Part shown: positions 23,539 to 32,160 of the stretch, in pieces | How positions within the stretch are numbered: the first letter of the stretch is position 1 | Layout: every line of letters starts with the position of its first letter | The notes under the pieces: generated by a model | The model's input: the letters and a program-made list of their open reading frames with translations, nothing else | The model's database searches: none | What the model was told of the DNA's origin: nothing | Position numbers and translations under genes: made by a program | Source: Paenibacillus sp. OK003 | Lineage (GTDB): Bacteria > Bacillota > Bacilli > Paenibacillales > Paenibacillaceae | DNA length: 50,017 nucleotides | Assembly (NCBI RefSeq): GCF_900109515.1 | Contig: NZ_FOBD01000029.1 | Location: 1-50,017, forward strand | Direction: 5' to 3'

Positions 23539-25617
23539 TCATTCCACCCACCAGCGTTTGAAATCCTTCCACCATGAATGCTTCTCTTCCTGTATTCCCT
23601 GCTGGTTTTGTACTTCGCGACTGTCTTTATCTTTCTCTGAACCCGAATCGTCTGAAGCGCTGCGGCAGACCTCGGTCGGTTCCGTGCCATCAATAAAAAC
23701 CTCCAGCCGTTTCTCGGCGCAGCCATTGCCAGCCAGTTTGCCGGATTCGGGATCGATATATACACTGACGACGTTATCCGGTACAGTAAAAATCTTCGGT
23801 GGAACACTGGCGAGGGCCTGTTCCGTAAACTGGGCGAACATGGGTGCCGCACGACGCCCGTCGGATGTGGAAATGGCTTTGCCTTGATCGTAACCGACCC
23901 AGACAGCCGTTGAGAGCTCTGGGGTGAAGCCGACGAGCCAAGCATCCGTATTGGTCGTCCCGGTTTTGCCGGCGACAGGCCGTTTAATCGTTGCAGATAC
24001 CCGATTACCCGTACCTCCATTTTCGAACACACTTTCCATCAAGCGTGTTAATACATAAGCGGCAGCGGGTTCAACGACCTTCTCGGCCTTGGTCTGAGGT
24101 GCTTCATAGATGACTCGTCCTGCGGCATCTGTCACTTGCAGAATGGCTACAGGAGGTGTTCGCTGCCCACCTGCGGCGATAGCGGAGAATGCCGAAGCCA
24201 TCTCCAGTGGACTAACAGGTGAGGTGCCGAGTGCAAGGGAGGGTACCGGGCTCATATTGCTCGTAATTCCTAGGTTTTTAGCCATTTTCACCACTTGTTC
24301 AGGTCCAATCTGCATAATCGTATTTACCGCGTAGATGTTGTCTGAAGCGGCGATCGCCTGTCTCAGATCAATCTCACCTAAATACTTATCTCCGAAGTTG
24401 CCGGGTTTATAGGTCTTGCGATCATTGTCATAATGAAACAAGGTCGGCTCGCTTTTAAACATGGACGCACTGGTGAGCTGTTTCGATTCCAGGGCAGCCA
24501 GATACATAATCGGTTTAAAAGCAGATCCCGGCTGGCGTGTAGTCGCAAGTACATGGTTAATCTGATTGGTGCGGTAATTTTTTCCGCCTACCATCGCTTT
24601 GATGTATCCGGTACGCGGATCGATCGATACCAGAGCCGTTTCGAGCTCGCTTTTGGCGTCCATGCCCTTGGCTACGGCATCTTCTGCCGCTTTTTGCACA
24701 CGCAGATCCAGCGTGGTGTATATATTCAATCCTCCATGATCCAGCATCGCTTCGCTGATTCCCAGCTCCTTGATCGCCAGATTCCGGATATAGTCGCGGA
24801 AATAGGGTGCGCTTTCTACGGTTTTGCGTTCACTTTCCGGCTTGAACGAAAGCATTTCCTCATAGGCCTTGTCTGCTTCCGCTTGCGTAATTTTGCCGAT
24901 GTCAGCCATGGCATTCAATACAACCTTCTGCCGGTCCTTGGCGTTCTTCATATGATTATATGGAGAATAGTAGGTCGGACCCTTTGGAATCCCTGCAAGC
25001 ATGGCACTTTCAGCGAGCGTCAACTGTTTGGCGGATTTGCCAAAATACATTCGTGAGGCTGCTTCGATCCCGTAGGCGCCATGACCATAATAGATTTCAT
25101 TGAGGTACATCTGCAGAATTTCATCCTTGCTGTATTTCATCTCCAGTTGTGCCGTGTACATCGCTTCCTTGGCTTTGCGGGTCCATGTCTTTTCATGAGA
25201 CAAATACAAGTTGCGAGCGAGCTGTTGCGTCAGTGTACTTGCGCCCTGAGACATCTGCATATGTTCCAGGTTGACGAGTACAGCCCGCCCCATTCCTCGG
25301 ATGTCGAAGCCAACGTGATCATAGAACTTGCGGTCCTCTACGGCAAGTGTAGCGTTGACCAAATCAGGTGAGATATCTCCCAACTGCACGGGTACCGAGT
25401 CTTTGCCGCCTGCCGAGAAAGTAGCAATGACTTCGCCCTGGCTGTCCAGCAGCCTGGAATTACGATCGGAGTCGGCCAGCGGCAGGCTGGTGGCGTATAG
25501 ATAGACCAATGCTGCCGCCATGGCGATTAGGCCGAGAATAGCGAGCAGAGTCAGGCTTTTGATGACTTTCCATATACGGAACCCGCGTTTGCGGGTCTTT
25601 TGGCTGGATTGGGTCAT
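23539..25617 (-). CDS. pbpG: class A penicillin-binding protein (PBP1A/PbpG type)
   Basis: A bifunctional murein synthase with transglycosylase and transpeptidase domains. After a basic N-terminus and a membrane segment (about residues 17-45), the GT51 domain has the catalytic Glu in VEDRKFYDHVGFD, then GASTLTQQLARNLYLS and KAKEAMYTAQLE. The transpeptidase domain has SxxK in QPGSAFKPIMY, SxN in ASDNIYAVN and KTGT in AGKTGTTNTDAWLVG. The C-terminal tail is Ser/Asp/Glu-rich and ends in several Trp residues. The start ATG 25617 lies 8 bases after AAAGGAG. In Bacillus pbpG acts in spore wall synthesis; gene order supports that name. Confidence 0.92.
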   Translation of the reverse strand: MTQSSQKTRKRGFRIWKVIKSLTLLAILGLIAMAAALVYLYATSLPLADSDRNSRLLDSQGEVIATFSAGGKDSVPVQLGDISPDLVNATLAVEDRKFYDHVGFDIRGMGRAVLVNLEHMQMSQGASTLTQQLARNLYLSHEKTWTRKAKEAMYTAQLEMKYSKDEILQMYLNEIYYGHGAYGIEAASRMYFGKSAKQLTLAESAMLAGIPKGPTYYSPYNHMKNAKDRQKVVLNAMADIGKITQAEADKAYEEMLSFKPESERKTVESAPYFRDYIRNLAIKELGISEAMLDHGGLNIYTTLDLRVQKAAEDAVAKGMDAKSELETALVSIDPRTGYIKAMVGGKNYRTNQINHVLATTRQPGSAFKPIMYLAALESKQLTSASMFKSEPTLFHYDNDRKTYKPGNFGDKYLGEIDLRQAIAASDNIYAVNTIMQIGPEQVVKMAKNLGITSNMSPVPSLALGTSPVSPLEMASAFSAIAAGGQRTPPVAILQVTDAAGRVIYEAPQTKAEKVVEPAAAYVLTRLMESVFENGGTGNRVSATIKRPVAGKTGTTNTDAWLVGFTPELSTAVWVGYDQGKAISTSDGRRAAPMFAQFTEQALASVPPKIFTVPDNVVSVYIDPESGKLAGNGCAEKRLEVFIDGTEPTEVCRSASDDSGSEKDKDSREVQNQQGIQEEKHSWWKDFKRWWVE

Positions 25618-25913
25618 GGAACGGGCTCCTTTCTTTTCTTTCCAGTATGGGAATTCAGTGACACGGATATTCAATAAGCCCGTTTAACGTTTAAAATATA
25701 GCTTTTTTGCAGAAAAAAACCGTTTTGCAGTATAAACGTCAATCGCGTATAATGCAAAAGGGTAATGAAAAGGTACAGTTCGGCACAACATACAATAGGC
25801 AAGGAAGGTCGAATAGTTCCATTGTCAGTGATTTGATTCTTTGATTAGTCAGACGCTATGTACGCTCTGGTCAATTTAATCTATATAAACTTTACGGAAA
25901 GAAGGTAGAGATT
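25618..25913. other. divergent promoter region pbpG / speE
   Basis: About 300 bases between divergent genes. TATAAT-like elements (TATAAT at 25746-25751 on +) are visible, but no complete promoter or RNA structure could be fixed. Confidence 0.4.
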
Positions 25914-26741
25914 ATGGACTTGTGGTTTACGGAGAAACAGACCCCCGCATTCGGAATCACCGCGAAGATTAAACAGACCTATGTAAGCGAAAAGACGGAT
26001 TTTCAAGATCTTGCCATGGTAGAGACCGAAGAATTCGGCAATATGTTGCTGCTTGACGGCATGGTGATGACGACGGTGAAAGACGAGTTCGTTTATCACG
26101 AAATGGCGGCTCACCCTGCGCTGAACACACACCCGAACCCGAAAAAGGTGCTGGTTGTCGGTGGCGGTGACGGCGGAGTTATCCGTGAAGTCATCAAGCA
26201 CGCTGCTGTAGAAAAAGCAGTTCTCGTCGAAATCGACGGGAAAGTGATTGAATATTCCAAAGAGTATCTGCCTGAAATCGCCGGTAAATTGGACGAGCCT
26301 AACGTTGAAGTGCTGGTGAACGATGGCTACATGCATATTATAGAACATAAAAATGAATACGATGTAATCATCGTTGACTCCACAGAGCCTGTAGGTCCGG
26401 CTGCTCCGCTATTTGAGCGCGGTTTCTACCAGGGCATTTATGAAGCGTTGAAAGAAGACGGGATCTTCGTTGCTCAAACGGACAACCCGTGGTTCAAAGC
26501 GGATCTGATCCAAAAGGTAAACAAAGACGTTAAAGAAATCTTCCCGATCGTACATGTGTACGGCTGTAATATCCCTACGTACCCAAGTGGTCTGTGGACT
26601 TTTACAATGGGTAGCAAAAAACATAATCCGCTTGAGGTGGACGAGACGCAGATTCCAGAGATGGATACGAAATATTACTCTCCACGTCTGCACAAAGCGG
26701 CGTTCGTTCTTCCTAAATTCGTGGAAGACCTTACGAAATAA
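25914..26741 (+). CDS. speE: polyamine aminopropyltransferase (spermidine synthase)
   Basis: Transfers aminopropyl from decarboxylated SAM to putrescine. The 275-residue length is normal. The N-terminal beta domain (LWFTEKQTPAFGITAKIKQT) is followed by a Rossmann domain with VVGGGDGGVIREVIKH, the acidic VLVEIDGKVIE and the catalytic Asp region YDVIIVDSTEPVGPA. ATG 25914 follows GAAAGAAGG (25898-25906). speB starts 14 bases after its stop, so they form an operon for making spermidine from agmatine. Confidence 0.96.
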   Translation: MDLWFTEKQTPAFGITAKIKQTYVSEKTDFQDLAMVETEEFGNMLLLDGMVMTTVKDEFVYHEMAAHPALNTHPNPKKVLVVGGGDGGVIREVIKHAAVEKAVLVEIDGKVIEYSKEYLPEIAGKLDEPNVEVLVNDGYMHIIEHKNEYDVIIVDSTEPVGPAAPLFERGFYQGIYEALKEDGIFVAQTDNPWFKADLIQKVNKDVKEIFPIVHVYGCNIPTYPSGLWTFTMGSKKHNPLEVDETQIPEMDTKYYSPRLHKAAFVLPKFVEDLTK

Positions 26742-26755
26742 GGAGGAATAATGAG

Positions 26756-27625
26756 ATGAAATTAGATCAAGCTTATTCAGGTAACGTGTTTATTTGCAGT
26801 TCAGAGGATTATGAGAAATCCAAAGCGGTCATTTATGGTATGCCGATGGATTACACCGTCAGCTTCCGTCCAGGGTCCCGTTTTGGTCCTTCCCATATCC
26901 GTCAGGCGTCGGTTGGACTTGAAGAGTACAGCCCTTACCTGGATAAAAGTATTGTGGATATGACTTACTTTGACGCTGGGGATCTGCTTTTGCCTTTCGG
27001 TAACGCAGGACGCAGTCTCGAAGTCATCGGAGAATATATCGGTGGCCTGCTGGCTGACGACAAATTCCCGATTGGTCTCGGTGGGGAACACCTCGTCACT
27101 TGGCCTGTCATTCAGCAGATGTACAAAAAATATCCGGACCTTATCCTGATTCATATTGATGCACATGCCGACCTTCGTGAAAACTATGAAGGCGAGCCAT
27201 TGTCTCACTCGACACCAGTGCGTAAAGCAGCTGAACTGATGGGCGGCAAAAATATTTATCAGTTCGGAATCCGTTCCGGTTCCCGTGAAGAGTTCCAATT
27301 TGGACGGGAGAACATCAACTTCTATCCGTTTGAAGTGGCAGCTCCGATGAAGGAAGCTCTTCCGAAAATGGGTAACCGTCCGGTGTATGTTACAATCGAT
27401 ATCGATGTGCTTGATCCATCTGCGGCTCCGGGTACAGGAACGGCAGAAGCAGGCGGCATTACGTCCAAGGAACTGCTTGAAGCCATTCACATGATCGCAG
27501 GATCAGATGTAAATGTGGTCGGTTGTGACCTGGTGGAAGTGGCGCCGATTTACGATCCTACAGAACAGACACAAATTGTGGCTGCGAAGATGATCCGTGA
27601 AATGCTGCTTGGATTCGTGAAGTAA
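26756..27625 (+). CDS. speB: agmatinase
   Basis: Hydrolyses agmatine to putrescine and urea with a two-manganese centre. The 289-residue product has the ureohydrolase ligands: GGEHLVTWPV, HIDAHADL, and DIDVLDPSAAPGTGTAEAGG. The histidine in SHSTPVR is also typical. ATG 26756 follows AAGGAGG (26740-26746) and is 14 bases after speE, which makes the substrate of SpeE. Arginine decarboxylase is not in the window. A terminator follows. Confidence 0.96.
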   Translation: MKLDQAYSGNVFICSSEDYEKSKAVIYGMPMDYTVSFRPGSRFGPSHIRQASVGLEEYSPYLDKSIVDMTYFDAGDLLLPFGNAGRSLEVIGEYIGGLLADDKFPIGLGGEHLVTWPVIQQMYKKYPDLILIHIDAHADLRENYEGEPLSHSTPVRKAAELMGGKNIYQFGIRSGSREEFQFGRENINFYPFEVAAPMKEALPKMGNRPVYVTIDIDVLDPSAAPGTGTAEAGGITSKELLEAIHMIAGSDVNVVGCDLVEVAPIYDPTEQTQIVAAKMIREMLLGFVK

Positions 27626-27638
27626 TCGCAAAAAAACA

Positions 27639-27692
27639 GCGTCCTCTTTCTGCGTCAGGTTGAAGTCTGCGTAGGAGAGGGCTTTTTTTATG
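27639..27692 (+). terminator. speEB terminator
   Basis: GCGTCCTCT pairs (one G-U) with AGAGGGC and runs into seven T. A central loop of about 30 bases includes CTGCG/TGCG repeats. Confidence 0.75.
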
Positions 27693-27714
27693 ATCGTCTT
27701 CTGAACTTAACTTG

Positions 27715-27980
27715 TTGAACCTCATTTCTGGACTGTGGTATACTGACAACAACAGTAATCAGTAGTATATTAATTGATATATTGATTGATATATTACATT
27801 CGTGAAGTATATGGTGGTTGATTCGACCATATACTAAAAAAAGAGCCTTCACCGCGCCAACGGTAAAGACTCTTAGGACCCGAAAGGCTGTGGACTGCCA
27901 CGGCGCGCATGAACTAAATATTGCTATTCAAGCGAAACCCACCGTCAGGCGATCAACCTTATGAGGTGGGTTTTCGCTTG
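27715..27980 (+). ncRNA. candidate antisense antitoxin RNA (RatA-like)
   Basis: TTGAAC (27715-27720) and an extended -10 TGGTATACT (TATACT 27739-27744), 18 bases apart, form a strong promoter. No gene follows on this strand. The RNA would start near 27751 and end at the hairpin AAGCGAAACCCACC / GGTGGGTTTTCGCTT (27930-27979), giving about 225 bases. It runs convergent to the small toxin-like gene at 27959-28090 and overlaps the 3' part of that transcript. The size and tail-to-tail layout are those of the txpA/RatA system of Bacillus. Confidence 0.6.
27836..27874 (-). terminator. terminator of the toxin-like transcript
   Basis: On the minus strand AAGAGTCTTTACCG and CGGTGAAGGCTCTT form an imperfect hairpin followed by seven T (plus-strand A run 27836-27842). 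It would end the toxin mRNA about 120 bases after the stop codon. Confidence 0.7.
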
Positions 27981-28090
27981 CTACGAAACTTTTTGCGCAA
28001 CCAACGGTAAAGCTTTCGGATACTCAGCACTAAACTGAGGATCGCAGCAATCCATCGGATTACATCAAGCAACGCCACAAGTTTGACCAT
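27959..28090 (-). CDS. small hydrophobic peptide, candidate type I toxin
   Basis: A 43-residue peptide. Residues 3-24 (KLVALLDVIRWIAAILSLVL) form one membrane helix, and the tail from residue 25 is strongly basic (RKLYRWLRKKFRSKRKPTS). This matches the plan of type I membrane toxins such as TxpA and BsrG. ATG 28090 lies 7 bases after GGGGGTG on the minus strand, an excellent ribosome site. Its last codons and stop lie inside the hairpin that also ends the opposing RNA. It could instead be an ordinary small membrane peptide; the antisense layout favours a toxin. Confidence 0.65.
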   Translation of the reverse strand: MVKLVALLDVIRWIAAILSLVLSIRKLYRWLRKKFRSKRKPTS

Positions 28091-28164
28091 CGACGTCACC
28101 CCCTTTCGGGAAGCTGCGCCGTGATCAAGAAAACATCCACCTTTATTCAGAGTCCATAACATTG

Positions 28165-28173
28165 ATTATAGCA
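28165..28173 (-). promoter_or_regulatory. extended -10 of the toxin-like gene
   Basis: On the minus strand TGCTATAAT is a perfect extended -10 element. The transcript would start near 28158 with a leader of about 68 bases. A matching -35 was not clear, as usual for extended -10 promoters. Confidence 0.6.
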
Positions 28174-28304
28174 CGTACGTTCCCGTACCTCTACCATTTG
28201 TTGTATATATGATTCCGCCCGCTCGTTAAGCGAAAACACGTATTTGGGATGACTCTATCTTAATATTTATGTATAATATGGAAATAGAGGAAGGGAGTTA
28301 TGTT

Positions 28305-28553
28305 ATGCATGCAATCCGGGCTCAATTGAGTATGTATCCCAAATGGTTCGTAGCGGTACTTATGATATTTACCATCAATCTTATACTAACAATGACTTTG
28401 TTCATCAATTTAACGTTCATACTGGCTAATCTCGCCATGTTATATGTTGCCTTCAGCATCAGAACACTTAAATACAATAAATTGCATTTTGCCCTTTGCC
28501 TTGTTTTAAGTATCACTTTTGTGATCATTGCTTTTAAGACATATCCCATTTAA
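28305..28553 (+). CDS. small membrane protein, 82 residues
   Basis: An unrecognised protein with three hydrophobic segments (about residues 11-30, 33-50 and 58-78) and few charges. ATG 28305 lies 7 bases after AAGGGAG (28291-28297); the frame is open from 28269 but that codon overlaps the -10 region. TATAAT at 28272-28277 gives a very short leader of about 20 bases. It stands alone, with a strong terminator at 28581. Its position beside the toxin-antitoxin candidate may be chance. Confidence 0.65.
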   Translation: MHAIRAQLSMYPKWFVAVLMIFTINLILTMTLFINLTFILANLAMLYVAFSIRTLKYNKLHFALCLVLSITFVIIAFKTYPI

Positions 28554-28580
28554 ATCAGCTCTTAGTAGAGATTCATGATG

Positions 28581-28628
28581 AACCACTCATGCCCATGAGA
28601 TAAAAATGTGGGCATGAGTGGTTTTTTT
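28581..28628 (+). terminator. terminator of the small membrane protein gene
   Basis: AACCACTCATGCCCA (28581-28595) pairs perfectly with TGGGCATGAGTGGTT (28608-28622), followed by seven T. Confidence 0.9.
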
Positions 28629-28711
28629 ATTGCAATAATGTCACGCGCGATAAATAAATTGTTACGTTAAATTCTACAAAATAGGGTAAAAACATAGAAG
28701 GAGGTGTCACA

Positions 28712-29899
28712 ATGACAACAAAGAGCAGAATGACATGGAAACGCATTGGCGCACTCGCATTATCCGTAACACTGGCTTGGGGACTGGGACAGGTACATAC
28801 TCTACCCGGCGCTAACGCTGCATCCTCCCCAGCGTGTGGAAGTGGAGATCACGGATTAACGGCTACGTTGAAAAAAGGCAGTGGTGTGGAAGACCAACGA
28901 CTGCAATTTACGGATATCGATTTTCTGAACAATACTACCGGACGGGCTGGTGGTGAAGGCTTCCTTATTGGCACATCGAATTCAGGCTGCACTTGGCAGT
29001 CCATCTATACAGGCCAATGGCAGTTCATACAACTTGATTTCCCGAATAATGTGAATGGGTTTGCTTTGGCACAGGTGAAGGATTCTCCAACGAAATATCT
29101 TATCCGCTCAACGGATGGCGGTGCGCACTGGACACGGATGGATACGAAGGGCATACCATTTAAACGAATTGATTTTCGCAATAAAAGCGAAGGCTTTGGA
29201 TACACCTATAATGGAGCTTATTTGACGAAGGATGGCGGTGCAACATGGAATCGAATCTCCACACCAGCCAATACACGCGCAGCTGTGTTCACGACACAGA
29301 AGCAAGGTTATGCTATTGTAGTGGTTCCTGGTTCGGGTTACCGTATCATGCAGACAAGTAATGGCGGCAAGAACTGGACGCAATCGTTGAAAGTAGCATC
29401 AACAACCTGGAGTGGTGGAGACTTATACGCAAACGGTAACCAGGTATGGGCTCTTCTGTATGGCGACGCAGGAATGTCCCAGCAGTCATATTCTCTCTAC
29501 GCGAGCGGGAATGAGGGCAAGAAGTGGAGACAGGTCTTTGCTCAATCCACAGCAGGTGGGGGCCCTGCCCCAGGTGCAAGCAGCACAGGGAATGGAAAAG
29601 GCCCTGCAGATCCAGGCGGTCACCCAGGGAACATGGCGTTGATCGGTAATCAGACGGCCTATCTCTCCGCAGGATCACCTGCAGCAGGCAAAATGGGGAT
29701 TGGACGTTCATATGATGCAGGTTCCACGTGGAAAAATATCGACCTGAAAGATCCAGGTTATAGCTCCCGCATTTCGTTTCCTTCTGCCAAAACAGGCTGG
29801 CTCGTAGTAACCAGCGACAATTCTCCTGCGATTTATGAGACGACAGATGGTGGAACAACATGGAAGCAAAAAATGTTATTGCCCGCTGCAAACGAGTAA
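28712..29899 (+). CDS. secreted Asp-box (BNR) propeller protein
   Basis: A 395-residue exported protein. The signal peptide runs to about residue 36 (…LPGANAAS). Five or six Asp-box repeats of the form S/T-x-D/N-x-G-x-x-W are visible: STDGGAHWT, TKDGGATWN, TSNGGKNWT, SYDAGSTWK and TTDGGTTWK, plus the weaker ASGNEGKKWR. They suggest a six- or seven-bladed beta propeller of the YCF48/sialidase-like type. No sialidase arginine triad was recognised, so a catalytic role is not claimed. A Pro/Gly-rich linker (GGGPAPGASSTGNGKG) interrupts one blade. ATG 28712 follows AGGAGGTG (28699-28706). Confidence 0.85.
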   Translation: MTTKSRMTWKRIGALALSVTLAWGLGQVHTLPGANAASSPACGSGDHGLTATLKKGSGVEDQRLQFTDIDFLNNTTGRAGGEGFLIGTSNSGCTWQSIYTGQWQFIQLDFPNNVNGFALAQVKDSPTKYLIRSTDGGAHWTRMDTKGIPFKRIDFRNKSEGFGYTYNGAYLTKDGGATWNRISTPANTRAAVFTTQKQGYAIVVVPGSGYRIMQTSNGGKNWTQSLKVASTTWSGGDLYANGNQVWALLYGDAGMSQQSYSLYASGNEGKKWRQVFAQSTAGGGPAPGASSTGNGKGPADPGGHPGNMALIGNQTAYLSAGSPAAGKMGIGRSYDAGSTWKNIDLKDPGYSSRISFPSAKTGWLVVTSDNSPAIYETTDGGTTWKQKMLLPAANE

Positions 29900-29992
29900 A
29901 TGGCGTCATGCCATGGAATAATTTTAAGGCGATTTCAATCTAAAAGGGTATAAATCTTAACTTATTTGGCCTGATGAGGCCAGCGCAAACAA

Positions 29993-30037
29993 ACAAGTCT
30001 TTTCCGGGAAAATGAAGCCGGAAAGGGCTTGTTTTTG
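29993..30037 (+). terminator. terminator upstream of the arabinofuranosidase gene
   Basis: ACAAGTCTTTTCCGG and CCGGAAAGGGCTTGT form a hairpin followed by five T. It ends the propeller transcript. Confidence 0.85.
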
Positions 30038-30078
30038 CTTAAATAAAAACGGTTGAATCCTGTTCAGAAACACGTTAT

Positions 30079-30092
30079 TGTAAGCGATAACA
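30079..30092 (+). promoter_or_regulatory. cre site for CcpA
   Basis: TGTAAGCGATAACA fits the cre consensus TGWAANCGNTNWCA at every position. It lies 10 bases before the ribosome site of the arabinofuranosidase gene. A cre inside the leader would block transcription when glucose is present. Confidence 0.8.
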
Positions 30093-30115
30093 ATACTTTT
30101 TGGGAGGTTGAAATT

Positions 30116-31597
30116 ATGGTTGATGTTATTCTAAAGGCGGATTCGGAACAAGGATTAATAAATCGCAATATATATGGTCATTTCTCAGAACATCTGGGAC
30201 GCTGTATCTATGAAGGCATCTGGGTGGGGGAGGACTCCCCTATTCCCAATACGGAAGGTATCCGAAATGATGTGCTTACTGCACTGCAAAAACTGCGTAT
30301 TCCCGTACTTCGCTGGCCTGGCGGTTGTTTTGCCGATGAGTATCACTGGAAAGATGGCGTAGGTCCCAAAAGTGAGCGCGCCCGGATGATTAATACGCAC
30401 TGGGGCGGGGTAGAAGAGAACAATCATTTCGGCACGCATGAATTCCTGAGACTATGTGAGTTACTTGATACGCAGCCATATATCAGCGGCAATCTGGGCA
30501 GCGGTACGGTGCAGGAGATGCAGGAATGGGTGGAGTACATCACGTTTGATGGGGAATCACCGATGGCGAACTGGCGGAAGAGCAATGGCCGTGAAAAGCC
30601 ATGGAAGCTGAAATACTTTGGTGTGGGGAACGAGAACTGGGGTTGTGGCGGTAATATGCGTCCGGAATACTACGCAGATGAGTACCGTCGTTATGCTACA
30701 TATGTACGCAATTATTCCGGGAATGAAATTTATAAAATTGCCTGCGGTCCCAATGACAACAACTATCACTGGATGGAGGTGTTAATGCGGGAGGCCGGTC
30801 GTTTTATGGATGGAATCAGCCTGCATTATTACACCATTCCAACAGGCGAGTGGGCAGATAAAGGTCAGGCTACAGGTTTCGGAGAAGTTGAGTGGTTCAC
30901 TACATTGAAAAAGACGCTATATATGGAAGAGTTACTTTTGAAGCACTCCGAGATTATGGATAAATATGATCCTGAGGGCAGAGTCGGTATTATCGTGGAT
31001 GAGTGGGGAACGTGGTATAACGTTGAGCCGGGTACGAATCCTGGGTTCCTGTATCAACAAAATACGATGCGTGATGCTGTACTTGCAGGGATCAATCTGA
31101 ATATTTTCAACCAACATAATAAAAGAGTGCATATGGCCAATCTGGCCCAGATCGTTAATGTTCTCCAGGCGTTGGTCTTGACAGAAGGAGAGAAGATGCT
31201 GCTTACGCCTACATATCATGTGTTTGATATGTATCAGGTGCACATGGACGCGCAGCGGTTGGAACTGAATTACGAGAGCCCTGGATACACTTTCGGAGAA
31301 GAGACCATCCCTCAACTGAGTTTGTCAGCTTCTCGCAACAATGATGGCGTTATTCATGTGACAGCGTGTAACCTTAGTCATACGGATGAGCTTGAAGTGG
31401 TTTGTCAGATTGAATCAACGAACGCTTCTGCTGTATCGGGACGAATTTTGCATCACGCAGATTATAGTGCGTTCAACACATTTGAACAGCCGGATCAGGT
31501 TCAACCTGCGGAATGGAAGGATATTACACTCGAAAATAATAAACTGCGTTTTGTACTGCCTCCGGCCTCGGTTGGTGTGGTCTCTATAAAGGGATAA
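30116..31597 (+). CDS. abfA: alpha-L-arabinofuranosidase, GH51
   Basis: Releases terminal L-arabinose from arabino-oligosaccharides in the cytoplasm; there is no signal peptide. The 493-residue product has the GH51 landmarks: IYGHFSEHLGRCIYEGIWVG at the N-terminus, RWPGGCFADEYHW, the acid/base Glu in GVGNENWGCGG (near residue 174) and the nucleophile Glu in IIVDEWGTWYNVEPG (near 292), followed by a C-terminal beta domain. ATG 30116 follows TGGGAGGTTG (30101-30110), and the open frame before it has no ribosome site. It stands without transport or other arabinose genes, so it probably relies on genes elsewhere. Confidence 0.93.
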   Translation: MVDVILKADSEQGLINRNIYGHFSEHLGRCIYEGIWVGEDSPIPNTEGIRNDVLTALQKLRIPVLRWPGGCFADEYHWKDGVGPKSERARMINTHWGGVEENNHFGTHEFLRLCELLDTQPYISGNLGSGTVQEMQEWVEYITFDGESPMANWRKSNGREKPWKLKYFGVGNENWGCGGNMRPEYYADEYRRYATYVRNYSGNEIYKIACGPNDNNYHWMEVLMREAGRFMDGISLHYYTIPTGEWADKGQATGFGEVEWFTTLKKTLYMEELLLKHSEIMDKYDPEGRVGIIVDEWGTWYNVEPGTNPGFLYQQNTMRDAVLAGINLNIFNQHNKRVHMANLAQIVNVLQALVLTEGEKMLLTPTYHVFDMYQVHMDAQRLELNYESPGYTFGEETIPQLSLSASRNNDGVIHVTACNLSHTDELEVVCQIESTNASAVSGRILHHADYSAFNTFEQPDQVQPAEWKDITLENNKLRFVLPPASVGVVSIKG

Positions 31598-31601
31598 TCA
31601 G

Positions 31602-31895
31602 ATGGATTCATCCGTGCAGAGTAGAAGTGCTGGGAAACGGGAACCATGCAAGGGTTGTAATGATCAGTATGATGTGAAGATTAGTGAAGCCAAGATGGCC
31701 CGGCTCGTGGAGCTGGCCTCACGCTCACGTCCGGTCGTCGATGATGCTGAATATGAGCGGCGTTTATCTACCTGCTATAACTGTCCAGGGTTACAATACG
31801 GTACAACCTGCCGTTACTGTGGGTGTCTCGTACAGGTTCGCGCCAAGCTGGTAGAGTCGACCTGTCCGTTTCCATATGAGCCGCGATGGACCTGA
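31602..31895 (+). CDS. small Cys-rich protein, probable zinc-ribbon
   Basis: A 97-residue protein with three Cys pairs: CKGC (near 17), CYNC (near 58) and CRYCGC (near 70), plus a final CPFP. This pattern suggests one or two zinc sites. It resembles a DUF6171-like group, from memory. The region 25-50 is a charged helix. The ATG at 31602 is 5 bases after the abfA stop, so it is likely co-transcribed, although no functional link is obvious. The ribosome site within abfA (AAAGGGATAA) is moderate. Confidence 0.75.
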   Translation: MDSSVQSRSAGKREPCKGCNDQYDVKISEAKMARLVELASRSRPVVDDAEYERRLSTCYNCPGLQYGTTCRYCGCLVQVRAKLVESTCPFPYEPRWT

Positions 31896-31927
31896 TCCAG
31901 AATATATTTCTTTATTAATGAAGCAAG

Positions 31928-31965
31928 GCAGAGCTGCACTTTACAGGTGTGGCTCTGCTTTTTTT
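31928..31965 (+). terminator. terminator after the Cys-rich protein gene
   Basis: GCAGAGC and GCTCTGC with an inner helix (TGCAC/GTGTG) are followed by seven T. Confidence 0.88.
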
Positions 31966-31997
31966 GGCGTTGATGGGCAAGAACTCTGAATTTGGAT

Positions 31998-32026
31998 TTG
32001 AATTGAGCGGGTGAACTGGATATAGT
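31998..32026 (+). promoter_or_regulatory. ywiB-argS promoter
   Basis: TTGAAT (31998-32003) and TATAGT (32021-32026) are 17 bases apart. The leader to ywiB would be about 125 bases. Confidence 0.55.
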
Positions 32027-32160
32027 TATACAGTAGAGTGTAGGATAGCGAGCTATCCGGGAATATGAGCGCGTATAGCGGCACAACAATACAGGAAGGG
32101 CTGTTCTCACCGGCCGTGCCTGATTTTGCGTCGCCTCGAATATAATGGAGGTTAACATTC

